Shown here piece after piece: positions 21,735 through 31,041 of a stretch of 64,000 nucleotides of DNA. The DNA lies in contig KV918766.1 of NCBI GenBank assembly GCA_002049455.2, forward strand, positions 310,001 through 374,000. Direction: 5' to 3'. Position numbers and translations under genes: made by a program. Each line of letters begins with the position of its first letter. The stretch's first letter is position 1. Below the pieces are notes generated by a model. That model saw nothing but the letters and a program-made list of their open reading frames with translations, had not been told where the DNA came from and ran no database searches. Origin of the DNA: Porphyra umbilicalis. Taxonomy: Eukaryota > Rhodophyta > Bangiophyceae > Bangiales > Bangiaceae.

Positions 21735-21737
21735 GTC

Positions 21738-22037
21738 TGGCGCGATCCATTGCAGGGCGGCAGTAGATGGGGTGTAGGGTGCGGGTGGGGAGGGCAGAGG
21801 GGCGTGTGGTTCCGGGTGTGTTAGGACGCCCGGGGTTGTGGTGTTGTGAGACTGCATTGTTGGACATTGAGATGTTTTGCAGTGTTGGCGTGCGTGCAGT
21901 GCGCTGTGCTGTGACCGAGGGGGTGAGAGCGGGAGAGAGGGCGGTGTGCGCGGCGCTCCCGCGGCGCTATAAGATAGCGCGGGCGGTACAAGTGGTGGCA
22001 TCGGAGCACGCGACCAGTCGGGATTCCGCAGCCTACC
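21738..22037 (+). repeat. left arm of a 300-bp inverted repeat
   Basis: 300 bp that match, in reverse complement, 22237-22536 at roughly 90 percent with few or no indels. Starts TGGCGCGATCCATTGC right after the Harbinger transposase stop. Its first codons, read on +, give LARSIAGRQ then stop, nearly the C-terminus of the convergent Myb/SANT-like protein (LARSIARRQ), so this arm is an inverted duplicate of that gene's 3' end plus its downstream region. Confidence 0.85.
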
Positions 22038-22236
22038 GCTGAGAGGCCGAGGCCTGATCCTGACAGGGTGTGGCGGCTTGTCTTTTGGGAAGCTATACAC
22101 GCCGAAGGAAGCATATGGGGGCACTGTATTCTGTTGTGCAGCACGTCTGCATTGCGAGGAACACGATGAGCACATAAACAAAAAACGCTGAGTGGGGGCG
22201 GGGGGGGGGGGGGTCGTCGATCGATGGCGGCCGCTG

Positions 22237-22536
22237 GGTAGGCTGTGGCCTCTCGACTGGTCGCGTGCTCCGATGCCACCACATTTACCGCCCGCGCTAC
22301 CGTATAGCGCCGCGGGAGCGCCGCGCACACCGCCCTCTCTCCTACCCTCACCCCCTCGGTCACAGCACAGCGCACTGCACGCACGCCAACACTCCAGAAC
22401 ATCTCAATGTCCAACAATGCAGTCTCAAAACACCACAACCCCAGGCGTCCTAACACACCCGGAACCACACGCCCCGTTGCCCTCCCGACCCGCACCCTAC
22501 ACACCATCTACTGCCGCCTTGCAATGGAGCGCGCCA
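22237..22536 (-). repeat. right arm of the 300-bp inverted repeat
   Basis: Partner of 21738-22037, separated by a 199-bp spacer that contains a run of 13 or more G. It overlaps the last ten codons of the minus-strand Myb/SANT-like gene. Read-through transcription from either side would give an RNA hairpin of 300 bp. Confidence 0.85.
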
Positions 22537-23371
22537 GCTCGGTCAGCAAAGACATTGTTGCCGTCTGCTGAGCAGCCGCTACTGCTGCTACCGCGGCCGC
22601 AGCAGACGCTTCTCTTTCATTCTTTTCTTGCGCCTCATCGTGCAAATCTCGCTCGTGCTGCATCCGGCGCTCTTCGAGACCGAGCCGCCGTTCCTCGAGA
22701 TCTTGCTTGCGCTTCTCACTCTCCTGCAGCAGGGACCGAAGCTCGTCGTCGTCGGCATCATCTGGAGCACGGAACCGCTTCCTGCTGCCGCTAGGCCGAC
22801 CGGGAGTGCTACCAGCATCGCCGCCTACGCCACTGTGTGCGCCACGCCCTGGTTCTTCACCATCAACAGCCTCACATTTACTCGACGCTGGACGGCGACG
22901 CATCATTGCGTCCCGTTCATGCGCGCCTTGCTTCCGCAGCCGCGCCTCCTTGACAACCTTGGCCTCTTCCCGACGCTCCTTGGGCTCGAGCCATTCGTCT
23001 TTGGCCCGCAATGCGTCCGCCAAAAGCTCTTCCAGCTCACTCGATTTCAGCTCGTCCTCTTTGCCGCTTTGGGCCTCGCGCACTTCGTTCTCCCGCTCGT
23101 ACTGCTCGGTCAGTAACTCGAATCGGTCAGCTAGGTGCTTCGGATCTGTGATGAACGGGGCATTTGGTTGAATGTTGAAGGTGTCCACCGCTTGCTTCAA
23201 AAGACCAACACGCTTGCGCCCCGAAGTAACATGTGCACCAGCGTTGCAAGCCACCTTCACACTCATGACATCGTTGCAATCGCTTGCACCCGTGGGACGC
23301 CACAGCCGGCGCGGCTTCTTGGTCGCCGGGTCGGGGGCGCCCTTCTTCGACACCTTGTCGCGGGAGGACAC
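22508..23371 (-). CDS. Myb/SANT-like protein, probable PIF/Harbinger accessory gene
   Basis: Intact 287-residue frame. Residues about 20-85 (RLWRPTGASDCNDVMSVKV ... PKHLADRFELLTEQYEREN) resemble the Myb/SANT-like DNA-binding domain found in the second gene of PIF/Harbinger elements. The rest is charged and helical: an acidic/basic segment (KSSELEELLADAL), a basic stretch with SGSRKRFR, then a long coiled coil (LQESEKRKQDLEERRLGLEERR) and an Ala/Gln tail. In known PIF/Harbinger elements this protein binds DNA and carries the transposase into the nucleus. It converges with the transposase remnant at 21.1-21.7 kb, and its 3' end lies in the inverted repeat. It is the better preserved partner of the pair. 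Confidence 0.7.
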   Translation of the reverse strand: MSSRDKVSKKGAPDPATKKPRRLWRPTGASDCNDVMSVKVACNAGAHVTSGRKRVGLLKQAVDTFNIQPNAPFITDPKHLADRFELLTEQYERENEVREAQSGKEDELKSSELEELLADALRAKDEWLEPKERREEAKVVKEARLRKQGAHERDAMMRRRPASSKCEAVDGEEPGRGAHSGVGGDAGSTPGRPSGSRKRFRAPDDADDDELRSLLQESEKRKQDLEERRLGLEERRMQHERDLHDEAQEKNEREASAAAAVAAVAAAQQTATMSLLTELARSIARRQ

Positions 23372-23772
23372 ATCCTATGGTGCTCCGCCAGAAGGAGGGG
23401 TGGGGCTGGAGGTCGACATTGCAGCCCCCAAAACGTGACAGGTTGTGGTCACAGTCGAAGACCACAGGGGTGGTAGCACTACAAGAGCACAGGGGTGAGT
23501 AGGGGCAGAGGAGACGGACGACAGGGGCGAAGCGAACCACACGGCCACGGGCCCACCGGTTGGGCACGCCAAGTGACTGGCTGGATGGGACGGTGGGCCG
23601 CAGGCTCGACACGTGGTCGGAATGCGCCACCAATGTACAGTCCGATCGACTCGGGCCCGACGGTATATCCCGAGAACACCGTCGGGGACGGTCGGGAATT
23701 CCTGTATCTCGACGGTATGTCCGCAACGTGTCACGATGTACAGTCGAAAGACCTTTGAAGCGACCGACGAGT
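23372..23772. other. flank of the Myb/SANT-like gene, no gene
   Basis: Presumed promoter side of the minus-strand gene. No terminal inverted repeat with a TTA/TAA target site could be matched to the left side near 21.0 kb. Short frames only. Confidence 0.4.
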
Positions 23773-23774
23773 TA

Positions 23775-24173
23775 TTGCTGATCCCCGGATTTTGTCCTGG
23801 TGGACAGAGACTGACTTGCGGACCGACTATCTCCACCAATCAGATGCGCCCCTGGGACTGACTTGGTGCTCCTAATTGCTTACATGTGCCCATCCAGCCT
23901 GGAAATCGACATCAGCTCCTCATTTTTTCTGCACTTCTGGCAAGCAGACAATAGAAATTTTCAAGATCTCGCGTGGGCAGCTTGCTCCGTGCCAAGAAAA
24001 TCGTATCAAGCGGCATCAAACAGTGAGTTCTGCTGGGTGCAAGGTCCTGGCACCAAATGCGGGCTTTCTTTTGGCTTCGATGTCTTCGTACTGTCGTTTT
24101 AGACCAATCGAGTGCTGTTATTCACAGTCAGTCTCTGTCTCTGTCCCCCAGAACAAAGTTCGGGGATCAGCAA
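23775..24173. mobile_element. Tc1/mariner-type MITE, 399 bp, TA target duplication
   Basis: Terminal inverted repeats of about 45 bp: left TTGCTGATCCCCGG followed by TTTTGTCCTGG and GGACAGAGACTGACT; right end is the reverse complement with a few mismatches and one 6-bp expansion (GACAGAGACAGAGACTG). Flanked by TA on both sides (23773-23774 and 24174-24175), the target site of the Tc1/mariner superfamily. The interior is non-coding. Confidence 0.75.
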
Positions 24174-24501
24174 TACTTGCCAAATCTCTCTAATACGCAC
24201 TTGTGTGCCATTCACTTGGAGAGCAGGGTGCTCTACAAGTGAAGGAGATCGACCATTCCAGATTTGAATGTACAGTTTCCATGAAGCGATCATGATTTGG
24301 ACATCGTGGATGGCAAATCACCGTCGCCGTCGCCGGTCCATGAGATTTAGGTCCCCACCGTCGTCACGTCCGCCGCTGTCGACCGCCGTCGTCACCGCTT
24401 CCCCATCACTCCTTTCCCCCCTTTTCGTTCTCGCGGCTTCCTCAAAGCTCCATTCTTAACAGCCAAGCGCTGGCTCCTGGCTGCACACCAGTGCTCGGCG
24501 A
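24174..24501. promoter_or_regulatory. flank and C/T-rich leader of the CENP-B-like gene
   Basis: 24340-24450 is rich in CCGTCGTCAC-type and CCCC-type pyrimidine blocks (tccccatcactcctttcccc), followed by an ATG at 24502. Same type of leader as for other genes in this window. Confidence 0.4.
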
Positions 24502-25206
24502 ATGGACCCTTTCGTGCCCCGTGCGGCGCGTGCCCTTGCGACCGGGGCCGCCGAGGCGGCCGTGCAAGAGGTTCTCACAGATCCATCAAGTCAGACATTG
24601 CATACCGTAAGCCTGGCGTCCGCTGCCGCTGCCGCGGCAACGGCAGTGCGCTTTGGATCGGCTTCTCGCGCGCCTGCCGGAGGGCCGTCCACGCTGTCAC
24701 CCGGGAGGCCGCGACAATCAGCTTACAATCTCGCTGTTCAACGCGCTGCGCCCGGAAGTGAGCAGATCGGACCAGATTTACGCCTTGCAACTCAACCCCG
24801 GCAGGCGCCACGCAAGACCAAGGTGACGCTGACGCTCGGCGACAAGATTGACCTCATTCGCATGTACGACAGCAGCGTACAATCCTGGCGGTCACTCCAA
24901 GAAGCCTTCCCCAAGGAGATTTCGCGCTCGGTAGCCCGCCGCACGTGCGAGCCGCGAGAGCGCGTTAGGCTTTTGAAACGAGCGCGTGACGGCGAGCCAT
25001 TAGACGCTACGCGCACTCGGCGGTCCAAGTTTGAGGAAGTAGACGCCGCTCTCAAGACCTGGTTTGATGGAACCGAAACCATGGGCGGCGCTCACGCGCT
25101 AGCGGCCATGTACGCCACACTCCGCTTCGTACCTAGCAACAATCCCGGCCCCAAAGAGATGCGCAAGCGACAGATGGGAACGCGCATAGAACGAGACAAG
25201 CCGTGA
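24502..25206 (+). pseudogene. pogo/Tigger-like transposase, N-terminal CENP-B-type DNA-binding region
   Basis: 234-residue frame. Residues 1-105 are Ala-rich and disordered; then KTKVTLTLGDKIDLIRMYDS starts a CENP-B N-terminal/psq helix-turn-helix (TL-x-x-K-x-x-LI), followed by RTRRSKFEEVDAALKTWF, the start of the second CENP-B HTH. The frame ends at TGA 25204 before the HTH is complete and before any DDE catalytic domain. Either a truncated element or one interrupted by the adjacent pogo-type gene. Could alternatively be a domesticated CENP-B-like DNA-binding protein; the abrupt end argues against that. Confidence 0.6.
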
Positions 25207-27298
25207 ACAGCAGTGACAGACCCCAATTGACCCAATTGAGGCCGTTTCCCGCCTTGAGAGGGGCATTGTCGCGTGCCAAGCGTCGTCGTCGCGACCAACC
25301 GCGCGGCTGCCCGCTCAAACAGAGCCGACCACTCCCTTTTCACGTCTTCGTGGTGACCTGGCCCCTGTCTGAGCCAATGGCAGGCTCCCCTGGTAATCTG
25401 AGGCCCACCTGCCCACCACCAAGTAAGACGCCCCGCACATTCGACCAGCAGCGCGACAGCCTTGAAAGCCTGTTGCCGCGGTACCGTTCTGAGCATTGGA
25501 CGGCTGCTCGTCTAGAGGACGAGAGTAGCGTCTCTCGGTCGCGAGTGCGCACGTTCTTGAGCAATGCGGCGAAGCCGAAGCGCCTTGGTCGTCCGCCTTT
25601 TTTAACGCTGGAAGAGGAGATGCTGCTGGCTAGGTATGTGCGCGTGCAGGCCATGATCGGAATGGGCTTGACTCCTTTGGCCTTCCGACATAAGTGCGCG
25701 GAGTACATCGGCACCCTCTTGGCGGCTCATCGCGCGGCTGTGGCTGCCTATTTCGGCGGCACTACGACCCCATATCAGAGCTTTGTATCTTCCTTTCTTC
25801 GTCGTTGGCCCGAGTTTAAGCGCTACCGAGTGGGCACCCTCGAGATGGGCAGGGCACAAAATTCACGCCCCGACGTAGTGGCTCGGTGGTTCGCAGCGTT
25901 GACTTTTTCGTACCGGGATGAGCGAATTGTCCTTGGTAGCCAAGTCTGAACATGGACGAGACCACCATCAAGGCGACGATAATCATCCTCCACGGACGCA
26001 AGACGATCCTGGGCGGCAAGAAGCTGAAAACGCCGGAGCTGATTGTACCAGACAATGGGTCGGGGGCAGCTGGTTGTACGGCCGCGTTCACAATTTCGGT
26101 CTCGGGGGATGTGGCTCCGCCGTTTTTAGTCGTTGAGGGTGGGAAAGAGGGACATGCTTTTGTGATGGTCAGTCACGCCGACGGCGGCCGGCCTGATACT
26201 ATTCCACTCTCGTATAGGCTACAAGACGGTGCGGTAGTTTTGCGGCGGACACAACCGGGCTTTGACAGGTCCATCTTCGACGTTTTTGCGCTTCACTTCG
26301 CCAAGTTTGCGATGAACTTTTATCGTTACGAGAGCAAGATCCTCGCGCTAGACGGAGCCGAGGTGCACCTGTCCCCGACGGGTCTGACGCGGCTGCTGGC
26401 GGCAGGAGTACACGTCTTCGTGGAGCCATCTAAGATATCTCACATGCTGCAGGCGCTTGACAGCCCAACCTCATTTGGACGCTTCCAGCCGGGATTGCGC
26501 GGCTGCGTCCTGGTGCTGTCCCACTCGTGTGTAATTGCCAAGCGGGCCCTCTCTGTATTGGATCTCGTGGAGTGTGTGGGTATGGCAGCTGACACAGCCT
26601 TCACGCGGGATTCACTGGTGTCGGCCTTCAAGCGCGTCGGAATGTGGCCTCTAGACCCCATCAAGGTGTCGATTGAGGAGTGAGACAAGGGTGTTGATTC
26701 ACCGAGTGCGGATGTAGACCTCGCGAGGCTCACGCGACTATTACTCCCGATCTTCCGCAAGGAGCTCAATTCGGCTGCAATTGTTAATGGAATGCTATCC
26801 ACTGCCAGTCACGGGACGCTTCTCAACTCCCCTGAGATCATTGCGGCCTTGCAAGCTCTCGAGATCGAGCGGGTGGCCAAGGCTGCTGATGCCAAAAAGC
26901 CGAAGGAGCAGCGGGACAAGCGCATGGTGGAACGAGCGGCTGAGCAGGACCAAAAGCGCCAAGCTGAGGCTGCACGCAAGGCGGTGGCGGCTGAGAAGAG
27001 GACCGCCAGGATGTTCGAGGCAGAACGCAAGAAGTGGGCCAAGCATTGGGTTCTCGTGTCCGAGGAGGTTGTTGAGGAGGTCCAGGCCCGCAATCGCCAA
27101 CTGCAGCCGTCCGCTAGCAAGCAGCAGCGGCGACGCCAGGCGTGCCGCGAGAAGCAGCGGATGGCTCCGCGTGCCGTGGTTCATTGCCAAGTGGGTGGGA
27201 ATGGGGATGGGGGAGAACGAGGGACGCCGCCGCTGGACGCAGCTTCCACAGGTCGGGAGGGGCGCGAAGGAGAAGAGTGTGGACGTGCTGGTAAGTGA
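25203..27298 (+). pseudogene. pogo-superfamily DDE transposase (DDE_1), one frameshift and one stop
   Basis: 25203-25949 carries a psq-like HTH (TFDQQRDSLESLLPRYRSEH) and a Tc5/CENP-B-type HTH (GRPPFLTLEEEMLLARYV ... FLRRWPEFKRYRVGTLEMGR). The frame ends at 25949 and the catalytic domain begins one base out of phase at 25952 with MDETTIKA, the first-aspartate block (N-MDET) of pogo elements. LALDGAEVHLSP is the second-aspartate region and ISHMLQALDSPTSFGRFQP is the LQPLD block that follows. TGA at 26681-26683 then interrupts, but the same frame continues to 27298 with a charged, helical tail (KEQRDKRMVERAAEQDQKRQ). The TGA lies inside GTGAGA, so a short intron is an alternative. Terminal repeats not found. 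Confidence 0.8.
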
Positions 27299-30200
27299 CT
27301 TGGAGTGTGTAGAAGGTGAGCCAAAGGGCCTGGACGGGGAGGTGGGATTGGCAGTGTATGACAGGCGGAATAGATCAAGACTGAAGGTGGGGGAGTGCAC
27401 CATATCTGTGGCGCGTTGAGCGCCGCTAACTGCATCGCCCGCCGCGGTGGCGTGGCACTGTGCTGTACAAGAGAATGCCCGGCGCTGCCTCAGTCATGTT
27501 TATTCACGTTGTGATGCATGTGGGATGGGGGTTGCTGGGGGAGAGGGTCGTGGCGCCCGTACTGGCGAGAAAGGCAGAGCCGATTATCGTCAAACTTTGT
27601 TCCAATTCTCTCCGGTGTGTGGCTGAAGTGCCGCAGTTCTGATGGTCATGATTACCCGCACCTGTTTTCGGGGCTATTACTGGTTGCGCTACGAGATGTT
27701 TTGTGTTCGAGAAGCGGAAAAGACGACTGAGCTCAGGACACTCCACGGACCTCAGCCGTGTGTATGGTGTGACAAAAGAAGGGCAGAAAGCTTCATTGCC
27801 AGATGAATGGTCCAACTTACCATCCAGACGGATAGATACACTACACACTCCGCGATATGAACACCAGGGGTGCACACGACGCCCCTAAATTGGGGGCGTC
27901 ATGGGCGAGCGACGGATAAAACGCCTTACTGACGCCCCAAAAGGCAGCCAGAACGCCCTCCCGACGCCCCAAGTAGCACCCTCAATACTCGCCGTATTGG
28001 CCAAGTGGCACCCACATTGCGCTCTCATCTGTCGTTTTTGTGTCAAGATTGGGTGCCTGTCTCTAGAGTTGCTAAACGAGCCCCGATTTTTTGGGCGCGG
28101 TGTCGCCCTTAACGCGCCAAAAAGCCCCCCAGAGCGGCTTAAGCGCGCGCATGAATTCTGTATGTAGCGCCGACTAACATGTGAGAACTACAGAAGTGGT
28201 CCCCGTGGCTGCTGCATCGATTGTCATGCAAGAGATATTTGCGTCTGGAACTATGTTCCACTGCCGATGGAGTACGCCAGGTCCAACGATCAGTAGAAAA
28301 CCCCCCCCAGGGACAGGGGGGGCTATTAGCGAAGCTCCAGCAAGTGCATTTGGCATGCCTTGCGCCCGAATATGAGACGAGACTATTTACAGGCACCTCA
28401 GCTGGCCTCTTCCACGATGACGAACAGCGCCACCCACGGCCAGCCTTGGCCGGTCTTCTTCGACAGTCCCCCTGTGCCCACTGCCCCTTTCTTTCATGCC
28501 TTCCGGTTGAGAAACCGCTTTCGTCCTGCACTCCTTTCCGCTAGGTCAATGTACCCCTTTACCTCTCGCCGAAGCCAGAAGCGCCCTAACGTACCCTTTC
28601 CCCAACCACACGCCGAAGGACCGCTTCTGCCACATCACGGAAGAATTGGAAGAGACAACCGCCCTTCCCCCCAACCCCAGCAGCTGCCCCCGCGTACACC
28701 CTCGGCACTCCCTCCATCCCAACCCCCCCAGTTCCCCGCCGTGCCCTGCTTCTCCCTGCAGAAAGAGCCCACCATGCGAGAGAGACTCTTGCCCGACTCA
28801 GATCAGACGAATCGGTACATTCTGATTGATCCTCATCCAGAAATTTGAGTGTAAGCATTCGCTGCCCCGAATGCGTCCTTTGTTGCGGCCCATGCGCCTC
28901 GGTTCCCGTTCGGGGGCGACATTCTCAGGCCCGATCGGGACAGCACGGAGAAGGACAACGGAACGCGGGTGGTCGCTACGACGATGGGACCCAACCAAAT
29001 TGCCGTCAGAATCACACTGCCATCGTCGCGTTTAGGTACCACGCTACTTGGGGACTTACCCGGGCGGCTTTCAGATTGGTGCCAAACCGTCTGAAATGGC
29101 TGTACTGGACCATATTCGACCCCGCTTTTGCACAGTGTCTACACAATCAGTACAGATGACTTATTCGCATTTAAGAGCTACAGTACGCCGCCAGCACAGT
29201 TCTGACACTGTTCAACGACACGTCTGCGAGCCGCCCCCCCCCCCCCCTCACAGCTCCAATTAGGGGCATCACCGCGCCTGCTGAGACAAGCCACGTGGTG
29301 CCCCTTGCTGCCGCGATTGCGAGCGTGCCTGGGCATGATCTGTGTTCAAGCAACGATTTGATACGTGATGCTAGCTGGGGAGCGGTCGTACAGGTCCACT
29401 CCAGCTGAATACGTTGCAGAAAATACATTTGTTTCTTATGGTTCTCTAGCCCCTGTTGGCCGTGGGTATCGCAACCTCTTCCTAGCCCTCCTCGCGCCTG
29501 GTCCTCGCCACCCGCCACGAGCCGCACCCAAAAAGCCAGAGCAAAGCAAGGACAGAGAGATAAGAACATGCGGCGCCCCCCACCCCTTCGCTGTCCGCAT
29601 CCGCGCCGTCCGCCACGGCTATAGAAGGAGAGGGGCTCGTAGAGGCAAAGGAACCTGTAGAACGAAATGGGGCAGGAGGAGAAGAATGGACAGTACGGCC
29701 AAAATGGTCAAAAGGGGGAAAAGAGGTAGTAGAGGGGAAAGAGCAGTGGGGAGGAAAGAAGCGGTCGGGGTATAGGGGCAGTAGGGGAAATAACGGCAGC
29801 AAAGGCCACATGGACAGAGACGTTCAAGCATATCACCGGACGTGGTAACATTTACGGGAGGACAACTTCCTACCAAACCATTCACAGTACAAACAGCATG
29901 CCCCTCTCCTTATCGTACTCCTCCTCACGACACCGGGCGTATGTGAGAACCGAAGTGAGAAGAACGGCGAAAGGGTTGTCAACGATGCGCAGCTCGGGTG
30001 CGGCGGGCTAGTTCCGCGCTAGAGGATGCCTTCACACCGGAGGGTGGGGGGCACGGCCAGGTGGTATCATTGGGAGCCGAAGAGCCGCATATCGCTATTC
30101 CACGAGGAGCTTCCACGTCGGCTGACCCGTCGAAGACAGACAGACGCAGCATCAATCAGTGATCACCCGAAGGAACGTTTGGTCAGAACGCGGCCACAGA

Positions 30201-31041
30201 AGATCCCATCCTAGCCTCTGTCTGTGAGATCAAACGACTATTGACCGCCCAGGAAGGCTCACAGTGTGAACAAGTGAGGATCCAGATTCCCGAATGAGGC
30301 TTGCCGCCCTCCACGCAACTAATTGTGAGGAGTGCTGGGTCCACACACTGGGCTAGCAGCTCTGCACATGGCGGAAGGTTGACAGAATACCACACTGAAG
30401 CATGACATCTGGGCTGACAAGGGCCTTCTTCACCCAACTTAGGGGCGTTCGTGTGAGGCTTAATTCACGGTCAACAAGACAGGTGAGGGGCCGTGAGCAC
30501 ACTCTGCAAGCAGGTGACGTCAGTTCACACGAGATGTGACCGGCCGAGTGATAACTGGCGGCGGGTGTGTGCGGGGCGCTGACGGACTGGGGGCATGGGC
30601 GCCGCTGAGCAACTGCGGCGCGCGGGGGGGGGGTGGCGCGTATCCGGCGTCGATGGAAAGTCCGCTGCCATTGACATTGACGAAGCGGAGGCGTTGGCAT
30701 GGTCGCAGATTTGCTAGCAGGTGTAGTCGTAACGGTGAGCTCTAACCTGGAGGATCACTGGGAGTTCAGTAACGGCGACGTATAGCGCAGCGCAGCGTTT
30801 CAGAAATCCAGCGATGAACCGCTGGGGGTGATTCGTGACCAGTCTCGTCCAGGCCTTGCATCGAAGCATTGAACCATCTCACACACGAAAATTCCCCGTC
30901 GACCCGGTGACGCTACATCTGCGATCCGGCGAGGCTACCTGATGGGAAATCCCCGCCAAATGCCACCGCCGTCGGCGGAGACACCACCAGGACTGAGGGC
31001 GCCACTTGTAGCCTGCGTTTCCACGGGCTGCTGAGAGGCCA
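27299..31041. other. 3.7 kb without a supportable gene
   Basis: Lower GC than the gene islands. Visible items: a perfect hairpin GACGCCCC-TAAATT-GGGGCGTC around 27880-27901 just after CAGGGGTGCA (hAT-like start, but no matching right end found); a C/G hairpin at 28301-28323; a C/T-rich strand 28540-28770 and a purine-rich strand 29600-29770; a 15-C run at 29235. Frames up to 160 codons exist (28360-28848 +) but show no domain. Confidence 0.4.
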
